Assembly: GCA_028818385.1 (NCBI GenBank)
Contig: JAPPNY010000131.1
Coordinates: 1-21,640, forward strand
Direction of reading: 5' to 3'
Origin: Spirochaetaceae bacterium
GTDB taxonomy: Bacteria > Spirochaetota > Spirochaetia > SZUA-6 > Bin103
Length of the DNA stretch: 21,640 nucleotides
Position numbers and translations under genes: made by a program. Shown here piece after piece: positions 8,425 to 15,889 of the stretch; within the stretch, counting starts at the first letter, position 1; every line of letters begins with the position of its first letter. Below the pieces are notes generated by a model. It made no database searches. It was not told the DNA's origin and saw nothing but the letters and a program-made list of their open reading frames with translations.

Positions 8425-10134
8425 ATGACGAAACTACGAACCGTGGCCTTGGCGGCGGCAGCCGCCCTCACGCTGGCCTCCACGGCCGGCGCCGATCGCG
8501 GCACCGACGGGGAGCTGAAGATGCTCTACTGGCAGGCGCCGTCCATCCTCAACCCGTACCTGTCGGGCGGCACCAAGGACATCCACGCGGCTTCGCTGGT
8601 CCTGGAGCCGCTGGCGCGCTACGACGAGAACGGCGACATGGTCCCGTGGCTGGCCGCCGACATTCCCACGCTCGACAACGGCGGGGTGGCGCAGGACCTG
8701 ATTTCCATCACCTGGACGCTGCGCGACGACGTGGTGTGGTCCGACGGCACGCCGTTCACGGCGGAGGACGTCGCCTTCACGGCGGCCTACTGCATGGACC
8801 CGACGGGCGGCTGCAGCTCGGCCGCCGCGTTCCAGGGGGTCGCCGGCGTCGAGGCGGTCGACGCGCACACGGTGCGGATCGATTTCGACGGGCCGATGCC
8901 GTTCCCGTACGCGCCGTTCGTGGGCTCGATCGTTCCGGTGCTCCAGAAGGGGCAGTTCGAGGACTGCACCGGCGCCCGCGCGCCGGAGTGCACGGACCAG
9001 AACTTCGCGCCGGTCGGCACCGGCCCGTTCATGGTGGACGAGTTCCGGCCGAACGACGTGGTGCGTTACGTCGTCAACGAGCGCTACCGCAATCCCGACC
9101 AGCCGGTCTTCTCCTCGGTCCTGCTCAAGGGCGGTGGTGACGCCGTGTCGGCTGCCCGCGCGGTGCTGGTGACCGGTGAGTTCGACTACGCCTGGAACCT
9201 GCAGGTCGAGCCGGAGATCCTGGCCGACATGGAGCAGGAGGGCAGGGGCGAGGTGATCACCGCGTTCGGGACCCTGGTCGAGCGCCTGGTGATCAACAAG
9301 ACCAACCCCGACTCGTCGCTCGGCGACACCCGCTCCACCCACCAGGACGGCGCCAACCCGCACCCGTTCCTGTCCGATCCGATGGTGGTGCGCGCCCTGT
9401 CGCTGGCCATCGACCGCGAGATCCTGGTCGACGCCGGCTACGGTGCCGCGGGACGGGTGACGTGCAACGTCCTCCCCGCGCCGCTGGTGTACGCATCGAC
9501 CGCCAACGACTGGTGCATGACGCAGGATGTCGAGGAGGCCAACCGGCTCCTTGACGAGGCGGGCTGGGAGCGCGGCCGCGACGGCGTCCGCGCCAAGGAC
9601 GGGGTGGCCCTGTCGATTCTCTACCAGACGTCGACCAACTCGGTCCGGCAGGGAACCCAGGCGCTGATCAAGCAGATGTGGCGGGAGATCGGCGTGGAGA
9701 CCGAGCTGCGCAACATCAGTGCCTCGGTGTTCTTCGGCAGCGATCCGGCCAGCCCCGACACCTACCAGAAGTTCTATGCGGACATCCAGATGTACACCAA
9801 CAACTTCGACGGCACCGACCCGCAGGCCTACATGGCCGGCTGGATCTGCGACAAGATCCCGGGGCCGGACAACCAGTGGAACGGCAGCAACATCTCCCGC
9901 TACTGCAACCCGGAGTACGACGCGCTGTCGGCGCAGTTCGCCGAGACGGCGGGGATCGAGCAGCGTGCGGAGATCGCCAAGCGGATGAACGACGTGCTGA
10001 TCGCCGACGGAGTCATGGTCCCCCTGATCGATCGTGGCGAGGTCGCCGCACGGGCCCTTTCGCTCGGCGGCGTCCGGCACAACGTCTGGGACGCGACCCT
10101 GTGGAACATCAACGAGTGGCACCGCAGCGAGTGA
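8425..10134 (+). CDS. Oligopeptide-type ABC transporter substrate-binding protein (SBP_bac_5)
   Basis: 569 residues with a clear Sec signal peptide (KLR then an alanine-rich core, likely cut after AGA near residue 23). No lipobox cysteine is seen, so the mature protein should be a free periplasmic or exported binder. Family 5 landmarks: the LNPYL-GGTKD start of the mature part, the TWTLRDDVVWSDGTPFTAEDV block (about residues 96-118), GTGPF-V-EF (about 197-206) and the AL-LAIDREILVDAGY region (about 328-343). The protein binds peptides, or in this family sometimes oligosaccharides or other solutes, and hands them to the two membrane proteins encoded next. The ligand cannot be told from sequence. 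Two further short cysteine motifs (YCMDP, CTGARAPEC) could form disulfides. A stem-loop follows the gene. Confidence 0.92.
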   Translation: MTKLRTVALAAAAALTLASTAGADRGTDGELKMLYWQAPSILNPYLSGGTKDIHAASLVLEPLARYDENGDMVPWLAADIPTLDNGGVAQDLISITWTLRDDVVWSDGTPFTAEDVAFTAAYCMDPTGGCSSAAAFQGVAGVEAVDAHTVRIDFDGPMPFPYAPFVGSIVPVLQKGQFEDCTGARAPECTDQNFAPVGTGPFMVDEFRPNDVVRYVVNERYRNPDQPVFSSVLLKGGGDAVSAARAVLVTGEFDYAWNLQVEPEILADMEQEGRGEVITAFGTLVERLVINKTNPDSSLGDTRSTHQDGANPHPFLSDPMVVRALSLAIDREILVDAGYGAAGRVTCNVLPAPLVYASTANDWCMTQDVEEANRLLDEAGWERGRDGVRAKDGVALSILYQTSTNSVRQGTQALIKQMWREIGVETELRNISASVFFGSDPASPDTYQKFYADIQMYTNNFDGTDPQAYMAGWICDKIPGPDNQWNGSNISRYCNPEYDALSAQFAETAGIEQRAEIAKRMNDVLIADGVMVPLIDRGEVAARALSLGGVRHNVWDATLWNINEWHRSE

Positions 10135-10143
10135 GCGGAGCGA

Positions 10144-10164
10144 ACCTCACTCTCGGAGTGAGGT
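10144..10164 (+). promoter_or_regulatory. Intercistronic stem-loop between binding protein and permease genes
   Basis: ACCTCACTC (10144-10152), a 3-base loop, then GAGTGAGGT (10156-10164) form a perfect 9-bp hairpin ten bases after the binding-protein stop. There is no T tract, so it is not a classic full terminator. Such hairpins often protect the 3' end of a binding-protein message and lower permease expression. That role is inferred. Confidence 0.55.
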
Positions 10165-10187
10165 GAGGCGGGCCGCACCACCCCGCC

Positions 10188-11201
10188 ATGTTGCGTTACG
10201 CGATACGGCGCTTGCTGTTCGCCATCCCGACGCTGTTGGCGATCAGCTTCGTCGTGTTCGCCCTGCTGGACCTGGCGCCCGGTGACCCGACCGCCCAGCT
10301 TCCGCTGACGATTCCGCCGGAGGTGCGCGAGCAGATCCGGCAGAGCCTGGGGATCGGCCAGCCGTTTCCCGTCCGCTACCTGCGGTGGCTGCAGCAGTTC
10401 CTGGTGAACGAACCGCTCAACCTGCTGGAGGCGGTGCTCGGCGCCGAGATCGGCGACTCCGGCGCGCGCCTGCGGGTGCGTTCGTGGGCGACCCGCTCCC
10501 TGGTGGTGGACCTGGTCGCCGAGCGGCTGCCGCAGACGCTGACCGTGGTGGGCATCTCCTACCTGGTCGCGGTCCTGATCGCCGTGCCGGTCGGGTTGCT
10601 GTCCGCCTACCGGCAGCACTCGATCTTCGACCGGCTGGGGACCGTGGTCACGATGATCGGCTTCTCGGTGCCGACCTTCTTCACCGGCACCGTGCTCATC
10701 GTCATCTTCAGCGCATCGCTCGGCTGGCTGCCGTCGATCTACGACACCACCCACCGGGTGACCGACCTGGACAGCCTGGTCTACCAGGTGAAGCAGATGA
10801 TCATGCCGGTCCTGGTGCTGGCCCTATTCAACGCCGCGCAGATCAGCCGCTTCACGCGCTCGGCCGTCCTGGACACCATCCACCAGGAGTACGTGCGCAC
10901 CGCCCGCGCCAAGGGACTCACCGAGCGGGTCGTCGTGCTCATCCACGTGCTGCGCAACAGCATGATTCCGGTGGTCACCGTGCTTGCCCTGGGCATTCCC
11001 ACGACCTTCGCCGGAGCGGTCATCACCGAGCAGATCTTCCGCATCAACGGCATCGGCGCACTGCTGATCGGTGCGATCGAGGGGGCCGACATCCCCACCG
11101 TGCAGACGGTGACCTTCCTCTTCGCGGTGCTGATCGTGACCTTCAACCTGGTGGCGGACCTGCTGTACGGCATCCTGGACCCGCGAATTCGTTATGACTG
11201 A
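10188..11201 (+). CDS. Oligopeptide-type ABC transporter permease, DppB/OppB family
   Basis: 337 residues, ATG at 10188 with no good ribosome site just before it. The protein has the family's opening MLRYAIRRLLFAIPTL membrane helix followed by LAPGDP, a periplasmic loop (about 35-115), five further hydrophobic segments, and the cytoplasmic coupling (EAA) loop EYVRTARAKGL near residues 236-246 that docks to an ABC ATPase. It ends in GILDPRIRYD, as DppB proteins do. It sits in the cytoplasmic membrane and pairs with the DppC-type permease to form the channel. That partner gene should follow at once, but about 3.1 kb of lower-GC DNA intervenes. An ATG overlapping its stop (11194) is where the next gene once may have begun. 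Confidence 0.93.
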   Translation: MLRYAIRRLLFAIPTLLAISFVVFALLDLAPGDPTAQLPLTIPPEVREQIRQSLGIGQPFPVRYLRWLQQFLVNEPLNLLEAVLGAEIGDSGARLRVRSWATRSLVVDLVAERLPQTLTVVGISYLVAVLIAVPVGLLSAYRQHSIFDRLGTVVTMIGFSVPTFFTGTVLIVIFSASLGWLPSIYDTTHRVTDLDSLVYQVKQMIMPVLVLALFNAAQISRFTRSAVLDTIHQEYVRTARAKGLTERVVVLIHVLRNSMIPVVTVLALGIPTTFAGAVITEQIFRINGIGALLIGAIEGADIPTVQTVTFLFAVLIVTFNLVADLLYGILDPRIRYD

Positions 11202-11290
11202 GCCCTTTGGTCGGCAGCGACGCTCGTCAGAAGTCGCCGGAGTCAGCCACGCCGCCCCCAAGGTCGCTGCGGTTGATCATCGTCGACCTG
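11194..11290 (+). pseudogene. Possible detached 5' end of the DppC-type permease gene
   Basis: An ATG at 11194 overlaps the permease-B stop in the manner of tightly coupled operon genes (ATGACTGA). It opens a frame reading MTEPFGRQRRSSE, a charged, soluble beginning like the cytoplasmic N-terminus of many DppC proteins. High GC continues to about 11290, after which composition drops. The actual DppC gene at 14328 starts with a weak TTG close to its first membrane helix and seems to lack this head. I infer a remnant cut off by the insertion. It is short and could be chance. Confidence 0.3.
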
Positions 11291-11335
11291 CCATGTTACA
11301 AGCCAAATCAACAATCGCGGCTCGGGGTGCCTTTT

Positions 11336-11340
11336 GGAGG
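11336..11340 (+). promoter_or_regulatory. Ribosome binding site of the PPC-repeat gene
   Basis: GGAGG sits 9 bases before the ATG at 11350. It selects that start, which opens a signal peptide, rather than the upstream in-frame ATG at 11194. Confidence 0.65.
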
Positions 11341-11349
11341 AAAGCGATC

Positions 11350-12986
11350 ATGATGACGAAGGGACTACGCGTTCTCTTGTTCATGCTTTGCTCGTTGCTA
11401 CATCCAGATTTCCTTCTCTCTCAGGAAGGCCGTTCCGTCTTTAGCGCGCTGGACACGCAAGGTCGGGTCATAATCGTAGGAGAGGATCAGACAGGAAGAC
11501 TCACCCAGGGTGATTTGCTGGACAGTGACGGTCACCGCGTCCAGATTTGGACGCTCGCAGTCCGCCACGGGCAGCCGACACAAGTGGATCTGAGCTCTGA
11601 CGACTTCGATGCCGTGCTCTACGTGGTTGGGCCTGGCCTAAACCAAGGGCTTCGAAACGATGACGGCGGATCCGGTTTCGACTCCCGGATCTGCTTCGTG
11701 GCTGACGAACTAGGTGAGTACCGCGTCGTCGTTTCATCGCTTGATCACAATCTTGGGCAATTCAAATTGTCTGTGGCCGCCGCGAATGACGCGTGTCCCC
11801 AAACGGTTGATGTCGATGTAGATGACACAATAGCACGCCTCGCGTCTCTTCCGACCGATGGTCGTTCATTAATCGCCGGTGAAGACCTAAGTGGCTCGCT
11901 CACCAATTCCGACGCGCGTTGCTTGACGGCCTTTTTGTACAGTCTTGGGCTGTCGATGGAGTCGCCATGGAGCCGTTTTCGGTCGACCTATTGTCGGACG
12001 AGTTTGACCCGGTGCTTGTTCTGGTGGGACCGGGCCTAGATGACGGATTCCACGCCGACGACAACGGTGCCGGAGGGTGTAACTCACGTATAACCGTCGT
12101 GTTCCCGGAGACAGCCGAGTATCGCCTTATCGTAACGTCGCTCGACGAGACTGTCGGTGCGTTTCGGCTGATCGCCTCCGAAGAGCCAAGTGCGCCGGAT
12201 CCCGATCCGTGCAATTCGTTCGACGACATAAATGCGCAGGGCAATCTTAGCGATGTTGCCATAGTCGGTGACCTCGTTGTGGACGAGACACGCACCGCGG
12301 CGATGGGAGAGGCAGACTATGTTTTTCAGCACTCTCCCTTACAAGCGTGGACTCTGGACGGTATGGCCGGTGACCAATTGGTCATTACGTTGACATCCGA
12401 CGAGTTCGACACGTACCTGCTTTTCGACGGCCCAGGTTTCTCCCAACCTCTCGTCAACGACGATAACATTGGCACGGACTCGAGCATATGCGTTGAGCTT
12501 CCGCGATCAGGAACGTATAGAGTATTCGCAGGCGCGTACTCACGTGAGGAAGACTACGTAGGCGCGGAATATCGCGTGGAAGTGCTAAGTTCGGATGGAA
12601 CCGAGTCGTGTGTATTCAAGCGCTCCCTCGATACTGTCTCTGTGTCCGCACCCATTATTGGCGTGAATGACCAGCAAACGGGTTCACTAAATGGCGAATT
12701 AATTCATCCGTTTTCTGAGCGTCCAATCGATGCTTGGAAGCTGCGTGGGGAGCCGGGAACATTGGTATACGTGGATGTCATAAGTCACGTTTTCGACGCC
12801 TATTTGTATGCATTGGGAGACGAAATCGGCGTGCGCACAGCCGACGACTTCGGGGATAGCACGCACAGCCGCATGGAGTTGTCTATTCCGAATAGCGGAA
12901 GCGTTACACTATTAGTTAGCGCGTACCATATTGGCGGTGAGGGCGAGTACCTCTTGCGCACATCGACGACGGACGGAGAGGATTAG
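11350..12986 (+). pseudogene. Exported protein of four PPC-like beta-sandwich repeats, frameshifted at about 11920
   Basis: It starts with a signal peptide (MMTKGLRVLLFMLCSLL, cut near LLSQ). Four repeats of about 100 residues follow (approximately 11470-11790, 11872-12180, 12255-12585, 12650-12965). Each has a GEDxxGxL-like opening, xxWxLxxxxG, a SDxFDxxLxxxGPG block, NDD-G---S-I and a closing G-YRVxVSS. This is the pattern of pre-peptidase C-terminal (PPC) domains. Repeat 2 changes frame near 11919-11921: the first half reads LTNSDAR in one frame and LDGLFVQSW in another. Adding one T in CGTTGC restores a 17-residue spacing identical to repeat 1. So this is one gene with a one-base deletion, or a sequencing error. 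If real, the product stops early at 12039. No protease domain is present. Binding or scaffold function at the cell surface is a guess. Confidence 0.7.
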
Positions 12987-13284
12987 GGTGGATGTCCTTG
13001 CGGGAGAAGCTGAGGCTGGGAAGATGGCCTTCGCTGATCAGGGCTCCAGGGCAGGAGAGACAGGACGACCATTCGGTCGGTCACCGATTACTGGTGTTCA
13101 GCCGTGAGCACGTTCTATAGGGCGTCACGAGAGAAGCTCCGAGGTCGGTGAATTTGCGATGGAGTCGGGCGGCGTAATGCGCAGATGATGCCGGTACATT
13201 GTAGTGATTCGACATATGTTGAGGCGCGTGACCCGCTTGAGGATTGGAGCGCGAATGAGGAATGCCAAGGTTCGTGAGGAAGCG
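12987..13284 (+). other. Intergenic stretch inside the low-GC insert
   Basis: About 300 bases with no supportable gene: the only open frames are under 40 codons or run out of frame with the next gene. I see no terminator with a T run, no promoter I trust and no repeat. The upstream in-frame ATG at 13207-13218 could extend the next gene but lacks a ribosome site. Confidence 0.4.
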
Positions 13285-13287
13285 ATG

Positions 13288-14190
13288 ATGGAGCGGTGCT
13301 GTGGTATGACCGCGATGGGTGTATGGCGATGGCGGGAGTGCGCCGTGGCACTTGTATTCTTGGGTGCTAGCACTGTGCTTCTGTGTGCGCAGGATCAAGC
13401 GGCCGGCCATGGTACCGAGTTGGACGAGGTTGTTCGTAGTGTGACGGAGATGCCGGATGGACAGAAAACTCAGGGAGCAGCGGAGTTGCTGATCGAGCGT
13501 TATAGGGAGAAGCATAGCGGCGACATTATCGCGGAGCTTCCGGATGATGAGTTTCAGCTTGTGAGATTAAAGATGTTCAGTCCCAAAGTGGGAGATGTAG
13601 TGTCGCAGCCGAGTTGGAAAACTATTGATTACAGAGAGGACTGTTTTCCGGGGATAGATGTCCGACGCGAAAGCGTGATTGTTAGCGACGATCGAGTTCA
13701 AACAACAAGGGGTACGGAGTTATTTATCGAACCGTTCGTAGCGAGTATTCGTTTGGAAAGGAAACAACACGTAGTATTCCTTATGCAGGAGAAATACGAG
13801 GGATATTTCGTAGCTGAGGGGCATCTGGCGAACCGGATGTCGGAAAAATGCGCGGCACGTGACTACGGTGAATACACGCCAGTAATTGTTGATCGGATGG
13901 TCCGGTCGAAGGTCGCCTATGTTGTGGGGATTGTGGAGAAGGCGGGGGTAGAGGCGTTTGTGACGGAAGCAACCAAGGTAGTCTCTGGTCTCCTGGCTGG
14001 GGAGGCGGGGGAAGCGATAGCTTCAAATGAAGGCAATGAGGGGATTCTTGGAATCAGTATGGGTAAGAGCGCGAGTCACGTTAGGACGAAGGTAATAGAT
14101 CCTTATAGGGTGGCGTTTTCACACGTTTCCATGGACAACATAAAACTGCTTAGGGGTAGTGAGAGACTGGAGGATGTCGACGAACTGTAG
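13288..14190 (+). CDS. Exported protein of unknown family
   Basis: About 300 residues. The start is chosen at the ATG pair 13285/13288 because GAGGA at 13276-13280 lies 4-7 bases before it. The frame is open from 13204, but that head is basic and out of keeping with a signal peptide. Residues after MGVWRWREC form a hydrophobic core (VALVFLGASTVLLCA), then DQ, so it is probably Sec-exported; LLC is not a proper lipobox. The mature part is charged, with two cysteines (REDCFPG and SEKCAARD) that could form a disulfide, a predicted beta-rich middle, and a small-residue helix (KVVSGLLAGEAGEAIAS) towards the C-terminus. I recognise no family. Codon use is much more A/T-rich than the transporter genes, and the coding strand is markedly G-rich. 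It follows the broken PPC gene on the same strand. Confidence 0.6.
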   Translation: MERCCGMTAMGVWRWRECAVALVFLGASTVLLCAQDQAAGHGTELDEVVRSVTEMPDGQKTQGAAELLIERYREKHSGDIIAELPDDEFQLVRLKMFSPKVGDVVSQPSWKTIDYREDCFPGIDVRRESVIVSDDRVQTTRGTELFIEPFVASIRLERKQHVVFLMQEKYEGYFVAEGHLANRMSEKCAARDYGEYTPVIVDRMVRSKVAYVVGIVEKAGVEAFVTEATKVVSGLLAGEAGEAIASNEGNEGILGISMGKSASHVRTKVIDPYRVAFSHVSMDNIKLLRGSERLEDVDEL

Positions 14191-14327
14191 GGGCTGGGAA
14201 TGGAGACGTGGGCTGATGGGCGGAGGCGGACGGAGGATTGTAGGGGCCTCGGGTGGGAAGGTGTGTGTAAGGGGCGGCGAAGAGGCGGGGCTATGGCTGA
14301 AGCGATGAGGGCGGGGAGGGGTACTGG
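14191..14327 (+). promoter_or_regulatory. G-rich leader before the DppC-type permease
   Basis: This gap is strongly G-rich on the plus strand, with many GGGG runs that could form G-quadruplex structures. GGGGAGGGG-like sequence at 14313-14320 sits about 7 bases before the TTG at 14328 and could serve as its ribosome site. An in-frame stop at 14298-14300 limits how far the permease can extend upstream. Confidence 0.4.
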
Positions 14328-15188
14328 TTGAGAAGGCGGCTTCGCCGTCACTCCGGGACCATCACCGGCGCCGCCGTGCTGTCGCTGATCGGGCTGGCGG
14401 TGCTGTTCGGGCCGGCCGTTCACGACGTCGATCCCCAGTACCTGGACTACCGGGCCAAGAACCAGGGCCCGACCCTGGAGCACCCGCTGGGCACCGACAA
14501 CCTGGGCCGTGACACGCTGGCGCAGTTGCTGGCCGGCGGGCGCATCTCCCTGGCCGTCGGCACGGCCGCGATGCTGCTGTCGTTGACGCTCGGCACGATG
14601 GTGGGAGTCACCGCCGGCTACTTCCACCGGTTCGACGGCCCGCTCATGCGGTTGACCGACCTGTTCCTGGCGTTGCCCGTGCTGCCGCTGCTGCTGGTCA
14701 CGATGATGCTGTTCCGAGACCCGCTGCAGTCCGCGCTGGGCACGGAGGCCGGCATCTTCATCCTGATCGTGGCGGTCATCGGCATCACGAGCTGGATGCA
14801 GACCGCGCGCATCGTCCGCGGCCAGGTGCTCGCCATCAAGCAGTGGGAGTACGTTGTGGCCGCGCGCAGCATCGGCGCGCGGCCGCTGCGCATCATCCTG
14901 CTGCACATCTTTCCGAACGCCTTGAGCCCGATCGTGGTGGCGGCCACGCTCGGCATCGCGCAGGCGATCATCACGGAGAGCGCGCTGAGCTTCCTGGGCC
15001 TGGGGTTTCCGTCCGACTTCCCGACCTGGGGCCGGCTGCTCTACGACGGCGTGCCGTTCCTGACTCTCACGCCGGCGCGCGTGATCTGGCCGGGGGTGGC
15101 GATCTCGCTGACGGTGCTGAGCGTCAACTACCTGGGCGACGGACTGCGCGACGCGCTGGACCCGCACGCCAACGTGGGCGGCGGGTGA
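14328..15188 (+). CDS. Oligopeptide-type ABC transporter permease, DppC/OppC family, possibly 5'-truncated
   Basis: 286 residues from TTG at 14328. No ATG or GTG exists in frame before the first membrane helix, and the frame closes at 14298. After the RRRLRRHSG start come helix 1, the periplasmic HPLGTDNLGRDTLAQLLAGGRISLAVG block typical of DppC (about 54-78), further helices, the coupling loop EYVVAARSIGA (about 175-185) and the family ending SVNYLGDGLRDALDPH. It is the channel partner of the permease at 10188. Usual DppC proteins carry 15-30 more residues before helix 1, which is why I suspect the head was cut off at 11194. The core looks intact and may still work if TTG is used. No ATPase genes follow: the next genes are on the other strand. 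Confidence 0.88.
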   Translation: MRRRLRRHSGTITGAAVLSLIGLAVLFGPAVHDVDPQYLDYRAKNQGPTLEHPLGTDNLGRDTLAQLLAGGRISLAVGTAAMLLSLTLGTMVGVTAGYFHRFDGPLMRLTDLFLALPVLPLLLVTMMLFRDPLQSALGTEAGIFILIVAVIGITSWMQTARIVRGQVLAIKQWEYVVAARSIGARPLRIILLHIFPNALSPIVVAATLGIAQAIITESALSFLGLGFPSDFPTWGRLLYDGVPFLTLTPARVIWPGVAISLTVLSVNYLGDGLRDALDPHANVGGG

Positions 15189-15214
15189 AGCTGCGTCGCC
15201 GGACGCCTGTCACC
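15184..15214. terminator. Stem-loop at convergent gene ends (possible two-way terminator)
   Basis: GGTGA (15184-15188) pairs with TCACC (15210-15214), and inside them GCGTC (15193-15197) pairs with GACGC (15202-15206) around a GCCG loop. The outer arms contain the stop codons of both convergent genes. There is no T tract on either strand, so termination is only suggested. Confidence 0.4.
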
Positions 15215-15596
15215 AGACCGTAGACAGCCACCCTAAGTCGCGAAGCAGTTGATCCTTGGTTACCAGCGGCGCGTGGTGGTGGTGCGCGGTGGTGGCGATG
15301 AAGCGGTCCGCCGGGTCGGGGTGCATGTCGGAGGCGTCTGCGGCCATGGCCAGTCCATGCGTCAGAGGTACTTCCTGCACCCGCGGGATCGACAGCAGGC
15401 GCTCCGCCCAGGCAGCCACCGCCTGATCCCGGTTCAATCTGAGGCGCTCCTTGCGGACCAGGAGCGCGACTTCCCAGAACACGATCGACGGAACCAGGAG
15501 ACGGTCCGCACGGCGGATGGTCTCGACCGCCTTCGGGCTGAGATGCTCCGGCGTTTGGCTCCACCACACGGCCACATGGGTGTCGAGAGTGATCAC
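15210..15596 (-). CDS. vapC: PIN-domain toxin, VapC type
   Basis: 128 residues, GTG start overlapping the antitoxin stop by 4 nt (GTGA, 15593-15596). Acidic PIN positions are in place: D5 in LDTHV, E42 in SIVFWEVALL, D97 in DPADRFI, and D115 in LVTKDQ. VapC toxins are Mg-dependent RNases that cut tRNA or rRNA when their antitoxin is lost. The LDTHVAVWW opening and DPADRFIATTA motif are those of the VapC subgroup that pairs with Phd/YefM-type antitoxins. It appears full length and intact. It ends 21 nt from the convergent permease stop. The specific RNA target cannot be predicted. Confidence 0.9.
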   Translation of the reverse strand: MITLDTHVAVWWSQTPEHLSPKAVETIRRADRLLVPSIVFWEVALLVRKERLRLNRDQAVAAWAERLLSIPRVQEVPLTHGLAMAADASDMHPDPADRFIATTAHHHHAPLVTKDQLLRDLGWLSTVW

Positions 15597-15862
15597 GAGT
15601 CAGCCCAGCCGGCGATCTCCGACGTCGGCGCCAGGAACGTCTGCTCGTCGACCAGCATGCCGCCAGAGCCGGATCGGAGGTCCTGGAGGATGCGCTCCTC
15701 GCGGTCGCCGGGGCTCTCCAGGGGCACCAGGCGGGCGACCGGCGTGCCGTACTTGCTGATGACGATTGGCGCGCCGGTAGCGGCGACCCGGTCGATCAGC
15801 GCCAGGCACTTCTGCTTGAATTCGCCCGCGGGCACCGTATCGGTCGTTTCGTCCATGGACAT
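15593..15862 (-). CDS. Antitoxin of the Phd/YefM family
   Basis: 89 residues from ATG at 15862; a second in-frame ATG at 15856 is equally possible. The core AGEFKQKCLALIDRVAATGAPIVISKYGTPVARLVPL shows the Phd/YefM DNA-binding fold (a conserved K-LxxLxxxV then VIxxxGxPVAxLVP). The C-terminal part (about residues 52-89) is the likely toxin-wrapping segment. Both possible starts lie in or beside a perfect inverted repeat (15844-15880), the expected site for autoregulation by this family. No purine-rich ribosome site is seen before either ATG, so translation may be weak, leaderless or coupled to the upstream MEMO gene. Confidence 0.88.
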   Translation of the reverse strand: MSMDETTDTVPAGEFKQKCLALIDRVAATGAPIVISKYGTPVARLVPLESPGDREERILQDLRSGSGGMLVDEQTFLAPTSEIAGWADS

Positions 15863-15880
15863 AGAACATGGACGAAACGA
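15844..15880 (-). promoter_or_regulatory. Perfect 14-bp inverted repeat over the antitoxin start; likely operator
   Basis: TCGTTTCGTCCATG (15844-15857) and its exact reverse complement (15867-15880) flank a 9-base spacer holding the ATG at 15862. Read on minus, TTGACC (complement of 15888-15893) lies just upstream and resembles a -35 box, although no convincing -10 follows at 17 bases. Binding of the antitoxin-toxin complex here would block initiation; as RNA, the repeat would form a hairpin hiding the start codon. The repeat is certain; its role is inference. Confidence 0.65.
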
Positions 15881-15889
15881 AGGGATCGG

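Larger units (their letters stand above)
11291..14327. other. Low-GC insert splitting the peptide-transporter operon (boundaries approximate)
   Basis: Composition falls sharply here: 28 of the 60 bases from 13621 are G or C, against 47 of the 60 from 5401. Codon use shifts to A/T-ending codons. The segment carries two exported-protein genes on the same strand as the operon. No transposase, integrase, tRNA, terminal inverted repeat or obvious flanking direct repeat was found, so the mode of entry is unknown. The ends are judged from composition and from the break between the permease genes only. Confidence 0.55.

Noticed and set aside
8434..10122. A 562-codon minus-strand open frame opposite the binding protein
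   Set aside because: It mirrors a conserved SBP_bac_5 gene almost end to end, which is typical of third-position GC bias.
11905..11935. Programmed ribosomal frameshifting in the PPC-repeat gene
   Set aside because: There is no slippery heptamer (the site reads CGCGTTGCTTG) and no evident downstream pseudoknot. A one-base deletion or sequencing error is simpler.
11291..14327. The low-GC segment as an insertion sequence or prophage fragment
   Set aside because: No transposase, integrase, terminal inverted repeats or target duplication could be found, so no mobile-element class is claimed.
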